NCBI GenBank assembly: GCA_023393635.1
Contig: JAEWKT010000015.1
Coordinates: 1 to 64,000 of the forward strand
Direction of reading: 5' to 3'
From: Pseudomonadota bacterium
GTDB lineage: Bacteria > Pseudomonadota > Gammaproteobacteria > Pseudomonadales > Moraxellaceae
Length of the DNA: 64,000 nucleotides
Shown here one piece after another: positions 8,507-17,821 of the stretch (within the stretch, counting starts at the first letter, position 1; every line of letters begins with the position of its first letter). The translations under genes were made by a program, and so were the position numbers. The notes under the pieces were generated by a model. The model was given only the letters and a program-made list of their open reading frames with translations, searched no databases and had not been told where the DNA came from.

Positions 8507-8751
8507 ATCATTGGGGAGTAGCCGCAGTTTTAAATCATTAAAACTGGCAGTCATCAACATACTTGCGCTGATTTTTTCAGGCATGGTGGCTGTAATCTTG
8601 CACAATAGGTGAGTCATTCAACCGCGCAAGACTGGCAAGACCTTTGATCTTATCTTTGCCTATTCATCATTTAAGCATTCAATGGTGAGGTAGCGTTTGG
8701 GCTGGCAAAAGATAAGGTCATTGGTTGATCAAGCCAGCCCCGAGTTTTCTT
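8507..8751 (+). ncRNA. yybP-ykoY (manganese) riboswitch
   Basis: The hallmark GGGGAGTAGC is at 8513-8522, the conserved ATCAACATACTTG at 8553-8565, and the closing GGCAAGACC segment near 8634-8642. These are the Mn2+-binding loops and paired flanks of the yybP-ykoY family. Downstream, CTTATCTTTGCC (8649-8660) can pair with GGCAAAAGATAAGG (8704-8717), while GGGCTGGC (8699-8706) can pair with GCCAGCCC (8733-8740). The two pairings share 8704-8706 and exclude each other, so this is a plausible expression platform. It controls the metal exporter gene directly downstream. Confidence 0.9.
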
Positions 8752-9327
8752 ATGTACGCTTTTCTCATTTGCACTGGCCTCGTGGCGTTAGCAGAAATGG
8801 GTGATAAAACCCAATTGCTGGCATTGTTACTGGCTGCGCGCTATCGCAAACCCTTGCCTATTTTAATTGCCATTTTATTGGCTACTTTATTTAACCATGC
8901 ATTGGCTGCGGCTTTAGGTGCGTGGCTGGCTGAGTTTTTAAATGCTCAGGTACTGCGCTGGATTCTTGCTGCCTCGTTTATTGCCATGGCGGGCTGGATG
9001 CTCATTCCTGACAAGCTAGATGATGAAAGCAACGCCATTGTCCGTTGGCAGAAATTTGGAGTTTTTGGGGCCACTTTTGTGTTATTTTTTCTGGCAGAAA
9101 TAGGCGATAAAACCCAAATCGCAACCGTGGCACTGGCGGCGCGGTTCGACAACCTGCCCATCGTACTTGCTGGTACCACATTAGGCATGATGATTGCCAA
9201 TGCACCAGCGGTGTTTATTGGTGATCAACTGGCTAACAAATTGCCTATTCGTTTAATTCATCGCTTTGCCGCAGTCATTTTCCTGCTGGTTGGCATTGGT
9301 GTCATTGTGCAGCCTTATTTTGCCTGA
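8752..9327 (+). CDS. TMEM165/GDT1-family (UPF0016) manganese/calcium exporter
   Basis: The protein has two homologous halves, each with the signature E-x-GDKTQ: EMGDKTQ in the first and EIGDKTQ in the second. These form the cation path in TMEM165/GDT1 transporters, which export Mn2+ (MneA in Vibrio) or exchange Ca2+. About six membrane helices are visible. I choose ATG at 8752 (191 aa); an in-frame TTG at 8725 lies inside the riboswitch stem. The upstream yybP-ykoY element strongly supports manganese export. A terminator follows. Confidence 0.92.
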   Translation: MYAFLICTGLVALAEMGDKTQLLALLLAARYRKPLPILIAILLATLFNHALAAALGAWLAEFLNAQVLRWILAASFIAMAGWMLIPDKLDDESNAIVRWQKFGVFGATFVLFFLAEIGDKTQIATVALAARFDNLPIVLAGTTLGMMIANAPAVFIGDQLANKLPIRLIHRFAAVIFLLVGIGVIVQPYFA

Positions 9328-9368
9328 TTGATTTTGCCCAAGGTGGACTTGTCTGTTGTAGCCATAAA

Positions 9369-9401
9369 AAAGCCAGCGACACTATGATTTCGCTGGCTTT
9401 T
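9369..9401. terminator. Bidirectional terminator
   Basis: AAAGCCAGCG at 9369-9378 and CGCTGGCTTT at 9391-9400 form a 10-bp stem with A and T tracts on the two sides, between two convergent genes. Confidence 0.85.
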
Positions 9402-9418
9402 ATCGCTCATTTAGCTCG

Positions 9419-10711
9419 TTATTGATCTAAAGTTTTATCAAGGCTAGCTTGCGCCTGATCTTTACTCCCAGCCTCTGCATTTCCCGCTAGAATACGCTCA
9501 CGTGCCTGCCGAATAAATGCAGCTTCTTCTAGCTTCATGGCACTAATCACCACTGCTTCACGGGTTTGGGCATCGGTTGGATTATCCAGTGGGGACAGCT
9601 CAAAATGCAGCTGTAAGGCCAACACTTGCTCATCACTCACATGTACCGCCAACTGATTGGCTTCCATATGGCCAATCAAGCGTTCTGCCAGTACTTGTGC
9701 GCCTTGGTCTGCCTGTGGCTCGGCAATGGCTGCGCGGGTGTGCAGTGCAAAGCGTTTAATCTCACGGTGCCGCTGGTACACTACCTTGGTGAGTAAATTA
9801 AATAATTTGCCCAGTTGGGTTAAAAATAGCACGCTATTGGACTGGTTAACAGGCGCGCTAATCACAGCCCCCGTTTCATTAAAATTTTGAATGATTTGAT
9901 AATCAATGGGTTGGGGCGCAAATTGCTGTTTATTTTGTGCAATCGCTTGTTCCAGCAGCGTTTGACATAAATTAAAATATGGCCGTGCCAAACCTGGGCT
10001 TAAGGTGCCCAAAAGTTGTTTAGGATCAACAAAATCAATGATTAAAATAAAATCTTCCTGACCAGGCACTGCGCTATTGTCCTGTGCTTTAACATCGGCT
10101 TTGGGCAAAACAGCAGGATTGGCCATGGCCTGTGCCATCATGGCATTTTTTTGTGCCTGCTCTGCATGCAGCTTTAAGGCCACCATTTGCTCTTGCAGCT
10201 GCTGCTCACGAGCCAGACTTTCTAAATATTCGCGTCGGGTTGGACGTGCCACCACACGATATAACAACCACAATAAGGCATGCACCAATAATGACAATAA
10301 AATCGGCGGCCATTGCATCCGAATCAGCTCACCAATGCTCGGCTTAATCAGTGTTAGCTCAACGGTGCCAATGGGTTGCTGATCCAGCTTGATTTTTTTA
10401 TTAAATACTTCGCCAGAACGGGTCGGTGCTCTACCACTGGTGGTCAGTACACGGCCATCGGCTGCCATAATTTTTAAAGCCGACACATCAGGCCGACTGG
10501 CATAGCGATTTGACATGAGCGCCAGTGACACTGTATCCACAGGTGCCAGCATGGCCAAACTGTCATCAGCCAGTTGCCGCGTCATTAATTCGCCCTGAAT
10601 CGCGCGCGTATTACTGAGCTGGTGATTGGTGGCATGGATCATTAACGTGACATGCACGGCAAAACTAATAATCAGCAGACTGGCAAATAGCCCTTGGCGT
10701 GGCGCGTTCAA
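9419..10711 (-). CDS. AhpA/YtjB-family membrane protein
   Basis: The 430-aa product has an N-terminal membrane helix (about 9-28), a ~100-residue periplasmic part, a second helix (about 135-153) and a long cytoplasmic region beginning with a charged coiled coil (EYLESLAREQQLQEQMVALKLHAEQAQ). Head-to-head placement with serB matches the ytjB/ahpA genes of other gammaproteobacteria, which share the SMP-type N-terminal membrane architecture. The cytoplasmic half is larger than in E. coli YtjB. The molecular role is unknown. Confidence 0.7.
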   Translation of the reverse strand: MNAPRQGLFASLLIISFAVHVTLMIHATNHQLSNTRAIQGELMTRQLADDSLAMLAPVDTVSLALMSNRYASRPDVSALKIMAADGRVLTTSGRAPTRSGEVFNKKIKLDQQPIGTVELTLIKPSIGELIRMQWPPILLSLLVHALLWLLYRVVARPTRREYLESLAREQQLQEQMVALKLHAEQAQKNAMMAQAMANPAVLPKADVKAQDNSAVPGQEDFILIIDFVDPKQLLGTLSPGLARPYFNLCQTLLEQAIAQNKQQFAPQPIDYQIIQNFNETGAVISAPVNQSNSVLFLTQLGKLFNLLTKVVYQRHREIKRFALHTRAAIAEPQADQGAQVLAERLIGHMEANQLAVHVSDEQVLALQLHFELSPLDNPTDAQTREAVVISAMKLEEAAFIRQARERILAGNAEAGSKDQAQASLDKTLDQ

Positions 10712-10797
10712 GTGAATTTCCTAATGTGAAAACAGGCAAATAAATAACAAATCGATTATGATTCTACCCGACTTGCTTCTCAAGCCTGAGACGATTA

Positions 10798-12012
10798 ATG
10801 CGTGAAATAATTCTTATCTCTTTTTTAGGCCCTGATCAGCCCAATCAATTTAACCGAATGATGCAGGTGTTGACTACCCATCAGTTAGATATTTTAGATG
10901 TTGGACAGGCCGTTATTCACAATCAACTAACATTGGGACTGGTGGTTGCCACTGATCAGCCCACCAATGCTGCGCTTGCCATGAAAGAAATACTCTTGTT
11001 GGCACACAATATCGGCCTGAGTGTTTACTTTAAACCCATTACATTTGATGAATATAAACAATGGGTTAAGGAAGGTGGTCGTACTAAATACATTGTAACC
11101 GTGCTGTCGCGTGAATTGACTGCGCAACATTTACAAGCAGTTACACAAATTATTTCGCAGCATGGCTTTAATATTGAAACCGTGAGCCGTTTATCAGGTC
11201 GTTTGGCGGTAGATGACGACGACAACGAACAACAGCGCAAAGCTTGTGTGGAATTTGGCTTGAGTGGCCAGTTATTAGATGCCCAAGCCCTGCGCGCTGC
11301 CTGCCTTAAGCTCAGTACCAATTTATCCATTGATATCGCCGTGCAAGAAGACAACGCCTACCGCCGCAACCGTCGTCTGGTGTGTTTTGATATGGATTCT
11401 ACTTTAATTGAGCAGGAAGTGATTGATGAGCTGGCCATTGAAGCAGGTGTGGGCGATCTGGTAGCCGAGATTACCGAGCGTGCCATGTCAGGCGAGCTGG
11501 ATTTTAAGCAAAGCTTTGCTGCACGGGTGGCACTGCTTAAAGGATTGGATGCTCAAGTATTAGAAAAGATTGCCCAGCGGCTAACCATCACTGAAGGTAC
11601 GGAGCGTCTGATCTCCACCTTAAAAGCATTAGGTTATCGCACGGCCATTTTGTCGGGTGGTTTTGAGTATTTTGCCCAGATGTTGCAGCAAAAGCTGGGC
11701 ATTGATGAAGTGTATGCCAACCAGCTGGATATTAAAGATGGCGTGGTGACAGGAGAAGTGATTGGCCAGGTGGTTGATGGTAGCCGTAAAGCCGAGTTGC
11801 TGCGCGAGCTGGCCGACAAACAAGGCATTAGCCTGCAACAAGTGATTGCGGTCGGTGATGGCGCCAATGACTTGCCTATGCTGTCTATTGCAGGTTTGGG
11901 GGTTGCTTTTAGAGCTAAACCCCTAGTACGTGAAAATGCCCGCCAAGCCATATCCAGCGTGGGTCTGGACGGTATTTTATATTTATTAGGCGTGCGTGAT
12001 AAAGATTTATAA
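10798..12012 (+). CDS. serB: Phosphoserine phosphatase
   Basis: SerB hydrolyses phosphoserine, the last step of serine synthesis. The 404-aa form has two N-terminal ACT-like regions (about 1-180) that may bind serine, as in Pseudomonas-type SerB, then a HAD phosphatase domain. The nucleophile is Asp198 in FDMDSTL; later motifs are LSGGFEYFA and VGDGANDLPML. It is divergent from the AhpA/YtjB-like gene across an 86-bp gap that should hold both promoters. Confidence 0.96.
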   Translation: MREIILISFLGPDQPNQFNRMMQVLTTHQLDILDVGQAVIHNQLTLGLVVATDQPTNAALAMKEILLLAHNIGLSVYFKPITFDEYKQWVKEGGRTKYIVTVLSRELTAQHLQAVTQIISQHGFNIETVSRLSGRLAVDDDDNEQQRKACVEFGLSGQLLDAQALRAACLKLSTNLSIDIAVQEDNAYRRNRRLVCFDMDSTLIEQEVIDELAIEAGVGDLVAEITERAMSGELDFKQSFAARVALLKGLDAQVLEKIAQRLTITEGTERLISTLKALGYRTAILSGGFEYFAQMLQQKLGIDEVYANQLDIKDGVVTGEVIGQVVDGSRKAELLRELADKQGISLQQVIAVGDGANDLPMLSIAGLGVAFRAKPLVRENARQAISSVGLDGILYLLGVRDKDL

Positions 12013-12569
12013 ACGCATCAACCACACAGAATAGGTGCTTTTTACGTTCTGAAACTGATGGCTAAATTTTAAAGTTTGCATGAGTTTCAGAACAGTTACA
12101 TTGCTTAAAAAATAACAGCTTAGCCACGCTGGCAAATGCTGCATTGCCAATAAAATAACCAAAAAAACCGCCCTATTAAAAATAGTTTTTTTATGTAGTT
12201 TTGGTAGGTATTTGAATGTAATGACAAGCAAAACCAGTTACACAACTGCTTTATTCCACTTTCTCCTTTCATAAAATGTAATGACATTTTGCTTACGCGT
12301 CATTTTATGACGCTGTGTTGATTTTATCCTCTTTCCATTAGGCCAACAACACGCATAATAGCGTCAAGGCATGTTGCGTTAGGCTCAACGTATAAACAAA
12401 TAACCAAGAGTCAGATGGCATTCCCCAAAGGTGCGTTAATGAAAAATAGATCAACAAAACCTGACAACACAAGCAGTCGCCACCGCCTGTTAATCATTTG
12501 ATGACGGCGTAGCGCAACAGAGTAACTTATGAATGACGCATGTGATGCATGCATATGAGGAGAGTCATC
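12013..12569. other. Long intergenic region after serB
   Basis: There is no supported gene in 557 bases. An 11-bp perfect inverted repeat lies at 12046-12056 and 12083-12093 (GTTCTGAAACT / AGTTTCAGAAC), 26 bp apart and without a T-run; it may terminate or process the serB message. The remainder is unremarkable and includes the upstream region of the small membrane protein. Confidence 0.5.
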
Positions 12570-12899
12570 ATGATGAATGGTGAAGTGAGTATGATGATAG
12601 GCATGGGGCTGGTTACGGTTGGGATAATTATTATTTTCTTTTCTCCGTATCGCCGCTGGTTGGGCTTTATGCTGGCAGGCATGGTATTTTGGTGTTTTTT
12701 AGAAATGGCGCGCGTCAGCAGTCAATATTTGTTTAATGTAGGTGACTTGCAGGGCTATATTATTGGTATTGGTGCAGCACTTGGCTTATTGGCCACCTGG
12801 CTTGCGGCTACCGAAGAAAGACCAGTGACTGCGCGTGGACAATGCATTGAACACACCCCTGTTTACGAAGACGATTTAACCAGCGTGTCAGGTCATTGA
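12570..12899 (+). CDS. Small membrane protein of unknown function
   Basis: I choose ATG at 12570 (109 aa) because GAGGAGA lies seven bases upstream; earlier in-frame ATGs at 12549 and 12555 lack a site. Three hydrophobic segments are visible: MMIGMGLVTVGIIIIFF, GFMLAGMVFWCFLEM and YIIGIGAALGLLATWLA. A polar, acidic tail of about 30 residues follows. I do not recognise the family. It stands alone between serB and the SCP2-bio operon. Confidence 0.65.
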   Translation: MMNGEVSMMIGMGLVTVGIIIIFFSPYRRWLGFMLAGMVFWCFLEMARVSSQYLFNVGDLQGYIIGIGAALGLLATWLAATEERPVTARGQCIEHTPVYEDDLTSVSGH

Positions 12900-13159
12900 A
12901 CCTGACCCGTTTTACTTCGGCCTTTATGGTTTCCAAAAAAATTTCTAAAAAAATACAACATAAATGAACTGCTTATTGCATCAATTCACAATTACTAAAC
13001 TTAATAGCATGGCACAATAGCCCATCTCATGTTGAGTATGAGCAGCTTATGTCACATTGCACCTGTCATATTGCAAAAGCAGGCGGCTAACGCTAGCATG
13101 CTGAAAGTTAATTATCCTATTTATGCCCTAATTATTTTTTAAAATGAAGAGTTAACTAT

Positions 13160-13648
13160 ATGAACCTGTCCTCCTTGCCTGTGGTTAAATTGCCACTCAT
13201 TAATGTTAGCACTGATCCCTTTGACTTATTACTGGTTGGCCTAGGGTTGCGTATGCAGCAACTCTCTAAAACCAACGCCAAATTTATTGAATTATTGCAT
13301 GGTCGCAACTTTACCCTACAGCTTGAAAGCAAAAATGGTATTTCTCGCCATTTTATTATTGCCGATGAACAGGTCAAAATGGCTGCTGGAGAAGCGACCA
13401 AGCCAGACTTTACATTACGCTTTGAAGACAGCATGTTTGCCGTACAAACCTTGCTTAAAGGTGACCCCACTGCATTTATGACAGGCATGCAATCAGGCAA
13501 GATTCAAATGGAAGGTGATTTTTCTTTATTGATGTGGTTTAACCAGGCAGCAAAATTAATTGCACCGAATATTCCTAAACCTGTCATGAAAAAGATCAAG
13601 TTAGCCCAACGCTTTATTAACGATAAAAAGGCTGCTTTAAAAGGATAA
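13160..13648 (+). CDS. SCP2 sterol-binding domain protein
   Basis: This 162-aa protein has the SCP2 pattern: basic N-terminal helix, then strands LHGRNFTLQLESKNG, a central PDFTLRFEDSMFAVQTLLKGDP and the motif AFMTGMQSGKIQMEGDFSLLMWF. SCP2 folds bind lipids or acyl chains in a hydrophobic cavity; bacterial UbiJ and UbiT use one in ubiquinone synthesis. Its stop codon is only 6 bp before bioB, so it is probably co-transcribed with the biotin genes. It is more likely a lipid carrier than an enzyme; the exact role is unknown. Confidence 0.8.
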   Translation: MNLSSLPVVKLPLINVSTDPFDLLLVGLGLRMQQLSKTNAKFIELLHGRNFTLQLESKNGISRHFIIADEQVKMAAGEATKPDFTLRFEDSMFAVQTLLKGDPTAFMTGMQSGKIQMEGDFSLLMWFNQAAKLIAPNIPKPVMKKIKLAQRFINDKKAALKG

Positions 13649-13654
13649 CGACTG

Positions 13655-14641
13655 ATGCTACGCAATGACTGGAATCGTACAGAAATTAGTGAATTGTTTG
13701 ACCGACCATTTAATGATTTGCTGTTTTTAGCACAAACCATTCATCGCCAGCATTTTGATCCTAACAGCATTCAGGTCAGCACCCTGTTATCGATTAAAAC
13801 AGGGGCTTGTCCTGAAGATTGCGGCTATTGCTCGCAGTCCAATAGTTATGAAACACCGCTTACACCACAAAAAAAATTACAGCTGGCAGAAGTTTTAACA
13901 GCAGCCCAAGCTGCCAAAGACAGTGGCTCATCGCGGTTTTGCATGGGGGCTGCATGGCGTAACCCACATGAGCGCGATATGCCTTATGTGCTAGAACTGG
14001 TACGTGAAGTAAAATCAATGGGCCTAGAAACCTGCATGACATTGGGTATGCTGAGTGCCTCACAAGCTGAACGTTTGGCCGATGCTGGGCTTGATTATTA
14101 CAACCATAATTTAGACACCTCGCGTGAACACTATAATAATGTGATCACCACCCGCACCTTTGATGATCGCCTTCTCACCTTAGAAAATGTGCGTAGTAGT
14201 GGCATGAAAGTATGCAGTGGCGGTATTTTAGGTTTGGGTGAGCAACGCCAGGATCGCGTGAGCTTATTGCATGAACTGGCCACGCAGCCAATTCATCCAG
14301 AATCGGTACCGATTAACATGTTAGTGCCCATTGCAGGCACACCGCTACAAGATGCGCCTAAAGTATCTGTCATTGAATGGGTGCGCACCATTGCGGTAGC
14401 ACGTATTTTAATGCCCAAAAGCTATATCCGTTTATCTGCTGGACGTGAAAGCCTCACTGATGCTGAGCAGGCACTATGCTTTCAGGCGGGAGCCAATTCG
14501 TTTTTTTCTGGTGAACAATTGCTGACAACGCCCAATGCGGGTGAGAGTCGTGATGCTATCCTGTTTGCACAACTGGGCATTAGCAAGGAAAAAGCCAAAG
14601 TGGACGTTAAAGCCACTGCTGTCAATGCGATGGCAGTTTAA
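13655..14641 (+). CDS. bioB: Biotin synthase
   Basis: BioB inserts sulfur into dethiobiotin by radical SAM chemistry. Cys52, Cys56 and Cys59 (CPEDCGYC) bind the 4Fe-4S cluster, and later cysteines in ETCMTLGML and [12 protein letters not shown] fit the 2Fe-2S site. Length 328 aa is within the family range. ATG at 13655 is preceded by AAGGA. It is followed by bioF after 24 bp; no BirA operator was recognised. Confidence 0.97.
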   Translation: MLRNDWNRTEISELFDRPFNDLLFLAQTIHRQHFDPNSIQVSTLLSIKTGACPEDCGYCSQSNSYETPLTPQKKLQLAEVLTAAQAAKDSGSSRFCMGAAWRNPHERDMPYVLELVREVKSMGLETCMTLGMLSASQAERLADAGLDYYNHNLDTSREHYNNVITTRTFDDRLLTLENVRSSGMKVCSGGILGLGEQRQDRVSLLHELATQPIHPESVPINMLVPIAGTPLQDAPKVSVIEWVRTIAVARILMPKSYIRLSAGRESLTDAEQALCFQAGANSFFSGEQLLTTPNAGESRDAILFAQLGISKEKAKVDVKATAVNAMAV

Positions 14642-14665
14642 TATCCACATCGAGTTTTCATTCTG

Positions 14666-15814
14666 ATGAGCCTAGAGCAGTTTCAGCTTGCGCAAAAATA
14701 TGCCAAACTGCAACATCAGCATTTAGATCGCCACACACAAATTATTGATCACGGTGTGACCCCGCTGGTTCAACGCGGTGGCCGTAGCCTGATTAACTTT
14801 TCTAGTAATGATTATTTGGGCTTAGCCAGCCATCCCGCTGTTAAACAAGCCGCTATTGATTACTTAAAGCAGCATGGCATTGGCGCAGGTGCTGCCCACT
14901 TGGTCACAGGCCATCATACCATTCATGATCAGTTAGAACAGCGATTGGCAGATATGACAGGCTACCCAAAAGCCATGCTATTTTCTACAGGCTATATGGC
15001 TAACATGGGTGTGATTGATGCCCTAATGGATGATCGTCACGGTATCATTTATCAGGATCGTTTAAATCATGCGTCCCTGCTGGACGGCGCACGGCTGGCT
15101 GGGGTAAAAATGCGTCGTTATCCGCATCGGGACACAGCACAGTTAAACCAATGGCTAAGCAACGAGCAACCATCGCAAAAATTAATCGTTACTGATCAAG
15201 TATTTAGCATGGATGGCACCGAAGCACCGCTAAATGAATTAATAAATATTGCTGAACAATATCAGGCCGCACTCATGATTGACGATGCGCATGGTTTTGG
15301 CTTGCGTATTGAACCACTGCCAAATATTGATATTTATATGGCGACCTTGGGTAAAGCCATAGGCACGTTTGGGGCGTTTGTGGCAGGCTCGGAACTACTC
15401 ATTGATTACTTAAAAAGTCGCGCGCGCACGTTTATTTTTACTACTGCTACCCCGCCCCTGATTGCAGCCAGTACTTTGGCCGCGTTAGATGTGATTGAAC
15501 AAGAACCGTGGCGACAAATTAAATTAAAGCAGCATATTCAACGTTTACGCAGTGCTTTAACTGAGCAAGGCTGGCAGCTTATGGATAGTCAATCTGCCAT
15601 TCAGCCGATTATTATTGGCAAGGCAGAAGATGCTTTGGCATTATCCAAAAGTTTACTTGAGCAAGGCTTACTGGTCAGTGCCATACGCCCGCCTACTGTT
15701 CCACGTGGAACGTCACGGTTACGGATTACTTTGAGTGCTGCGCATAGTGATGAACATATTGAGCAACTCATTAAGGCTTTGACAGTTCATGCGCCTTGTC
15801 GCCCTCTGGTTTAA
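14666..15814 (+). CDS. bioF: 8-amino-7-oxononanoate synthase
   Basis: BioF is a PLP enzyme joining pimeloyl-ACP and alanine in biotin synthesis. The 382-aa protein shows SNDYLGLASHP near residue 47, GHHTIHDQLE, DDAHGFG, and the PLP lysine K230 in TLGKAIGTFG. A parS-like 16-mer lies inside the coding region at 15697-15712, in the codons for VPRGT. The usual partners bioH, bioC and bioD do not follow; the next sequence is a pseudogene. Confidence 0.95.
   Translation: MSLEQFQLAQKYAKLQHQHLDRHTQIIDHGVTPLVQRGGRSLINFSSNDYLGLASHPAVKQAAIDYLKQHGIGAGAAHLVTGHHTIHDQLEQRLADMTGYPKAMLFSTGYMANMGVIDALMDDRHGIIYQDRLNHASLLDGARLAGVKMRRYPHRDTAQLNQWLSNEQPSQKLIVTDQVFSMDGTEAPLNELINIAEQYQAALMIDDAHGFGLRIEPLPNIDIYMATLGKAIGTFGAFVAGSELLIDYLKSRARTFIFTTATPPLIAASTLAALDVIEQEPWRQIKLKQHIQRLRSALTEQGWQLMDSQSAIQPIIIGKAEDALALSKSLLEQGLLVSAIRPPTVPRGTSRLRITLSAAHSDEHIEQLIKALTVHAPCRPLV
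15697..15712. promoter_or_regulatory. parS-like site in bioF
   Basis: TGTTCCACGTGGAACG matches the ParB-binding consensus TGTTCCACGTGGAACA at 15 of 16 positions. Confidence 0.75.
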
Positions 15815-16108
15815 CGACATCCTCATTAGGGTCATTACCTTTTCCTGCTCCATTTCCTTCATTAAAAAGAAATTTAGGCCTGTACGAATAATGACAATGG
15901 TGGCCAGTTTGCCAATTTTTCTCAACAGGGTGACACAGCATTGATAGAATATCAGCAGCCAGTTGAAACTTCAGACCTAAAGCCAAATAGTGGGCAAAGA
16001 TTAGTCGAACTGCCATAAAATCATCGGATAGAGATAGACGAAAGCTCTTAAAAATCCGTAGAGTGCGGCAAAAATACCAAAGGCAATAATCAGCGTGCCA
16101 ACGTTTTC
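15771..16108 (-). pseudogene. Frameshifted DUF1622-family membrane protein
   Basis: Three reading frames on the minus strand each hold part of one DUF1622-like protein. From 16108 comes ENVGTLIIAFGIFAALYGF. After a stop and shift near 16015 comes LALGLKFQLAADILSML. After a second shift near 15935 comes RKIGKLATIVIIRTGLNFFL. The order AADI...IGKLATIVIIRT.LN.FL is the family signature. At least two frameshifts and the lack of a start codon mark it as decayed. Its 3' end overlaps bioF. Confidence 0.75.
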
Positions 16109-16268
16109 TACCCTAAGACGTAACTAGCTAACAGCTTGAATAACAAAATTTTCGGTTTGGTGAAACGTCAATTAATAGTTCCTTCGTTTGAACGTTTAAT
16201 CCTAATTATCTTTATCCTATTTTGGCTTTAGAGTTCAGTAATATTTGTGCTAAAAATAAAACTTACTT

Positions 16269-16847
16269 TTAATTTTGAGCAACTATATTACTTTCTAAAG
16301 AATCAATCCGAGCTTTAAAAAGGCGACTAAACTCTGTTTTTAACCAGAAAAGTGCGGTTGTATAATAATGCATATCAATATCAGTTACCTCAATATCATA
16401 ATAACTTTTAGGATGAGTAAGTTTATTTCTGGCAGATTTAGCGGCTAGGAAATCCTGAAAGTCTTGAGTATCTGTAACAAGCTGAAATTTTTTAATTTCC
16501 CAAATTTTTGTTGCCAACTTAAAAGTTTTTTTAATATTAATTTCTAAAGATAAAAATTTGTCTTGCTTAGAATTAAAAATAAAGGTTGATCCTAAAACTT
16601 CTTTATCTTTTTCTGTAAGCTTAAGCTCATATTTTACTGTTCGAATTGTTGATCTTAACTCAACTTTTATAACTTCAATCATAGCTTCAATAAAAGAAAA
16701 GTTTGCTCGTACTACACATCTACGAAGATATTGAGACTGCTTATCATTTTCCAGCATTTGATAAGCTAAATTAATATCTTTAAACAATTCTTCAAGTAAT
16801 TCATGTGATCGAATAAATCCTTCACCTAAATTCGGAATGCCCGACAT
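16269..16847 (-). CDS. Orphan AT-rich protein with HEPN-like RX4H motif
   Basis: The 192-aa, mostly helical, soluble protein is not recognised by family. Near residue 142 it has ARNKLTHP, an R-x4-H pattern that marks HEPN ribonuclease or nucleotidyltransferase-partner domains, followed by KSYYD; this placement in a helical C-terminal half fits HEPN proteins that guard against RNA or phage. Base composition is clearly AT-richer than its neighbours, suggesting recent acquisition. No nucleotidyltransferase antitoxin gene is adjacent. The function is inferred only from the motif. Confidence 0.55.
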   Translation of the reverse strand: MSGIPNLGEGFIRSHELLEELFKDINLAYQMLENDKQSQYLRRCVVRANFSFIEAMIEVIKVELRSTIRTVKYELKLTEKDKEVLGSTFIFNSKQDKFLSLEINIKKTFKLATKIWEIKKFQLVTDTQDFQDFLAAKSARNKLTHPKSYYDIEVTDIDMHYYTTALFWLKTEFSRLFKARIDSLESNIVAQN

Positions 16848-16893
16848 AATTTTTACCTTAAGAGTTATTTTAAATAAAATTATAGTTAAATTA

Positions 16894-17784
16894 TCAAGCC
16901 CAAATCACCAACACCGCCCCCAACATCACCAACCATAATCCTGCATGATCAGTTTTTACCAGTTTTTCTTTAAAGAAATACAATGAAATCAATAAAGTAA
17001 ACAGCACCTCAATTTGACCCAGCGTTTTAACCAGTGGTACAGACTGCAAGCTCATTGCACTAAACCAGCCGAGTGAGCCCAAAAAACTGGCCATACTCAC
17101 TTGAAGCGTTAAGCCTTTACGCTGCCACATGGCTTTTAAGGTATGCGGTCTTTTAATGCCTAACCAAGCCAACAACAGCAGCGTCTGCAAGCTAATCACA
17201 CTGAGCAGCACCCATGCGGCACGATGCAAAAACGGTAAGTCAGACAATTGCAAACTAGCCTGCCGCACCATTAAGGAGGCTATAGCAAAACATAAACCAC
17301 TGGCTAAGCCTGTCCATAATGTCGGCCATGACAAGGTACTCATGGAGCGCGCACCACTGAGTAAAAACACTGCTATAGAACCAATCAATACGCCCAGCCA
17401 GCCCAGTAAAGACAAATGCACGCCCAGCACACTCACACCAATAATGGCTGCCAAAATCGCCTCACTCTTGGCCAGTCCCACACCAATAGCATAGTTTTTT
17501 TGCTGAAATAGTTTAACCATGAGTACGGTTGCAGCAATTTGGCTAATGGCGACAATGACAATATAGCCCCAAAAACGTATGCCAAAGTTAGTGATTGGCA
17601 CTGATTGAGCAACTGGCTGAAAATGATAGAGCAACATCAAATACAAGGCAGCCAAAGGAGAGGCACCAATAAAGCGTGCCAGTGTGACGCCATAAGCATC
17701 TACACTACTGCTAAGCTGCTTTTGAAAGGCATTACGCCAGGCTTGCATGAATGCAGCCATGACGGTAAATAAAATCCAGATCAT
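16894..17784 (-). CDS. EamA/DMT-superfamily transporter
   Basis: The 296-aa inner-membrane protein shows about ten hydrophobic helices in two repeats, each with EamA character. The first ends with GVGLAKSEAILAAIIGVSVLG and the second with LGQIEVLFTLLISLYFFKEKL, the conserved helix-6/loop-lysine pattern of drug/metabolite transporters. The substrate is unknown. It is 37 bp downstream of dtd on the same strand and may share its transcript. Confidence 0.85.
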   Translation of the reverse strand: MIWILFTVMAAFMQAWRNAFQKQLSSSVDAYGVTLARFIGASPLAALYLMLLYHFQPVAQSVPITNFGIRFWGYIVIVAISQIAATVLMVKLFQQKNYAIGVGLAKSEAILAAIIGVSVLGVHLSLLGWLGVLIGSIAVFLLSGARSMSTLSWPTLWTGLASGLCFAIASLMVRQASLQLSDLPFLHRAAWVLLSVISLQTLLLLAWLGIKRPHTLKAMWQRKGLTLQVSMASFLGSLGWFSAMSLQSVPLVKTLGQIEVLFTLLISLYFFKEKLVKTDHAGLWLVMLGAVLVIWA

Positions 17785-17821
17785 CAGCAGGCCTTAAAGG
17801 GTGATTGGCATTAAAAGCACT

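Noticed and set aside
12046..12093. Inverted repeat GTTCTGAAACT/AGTTTCAGAAC as a serB terminator.
   Set aside because: The loop is long (26 bases) and no T-run follows; kept only as a note in the intergenic entry.
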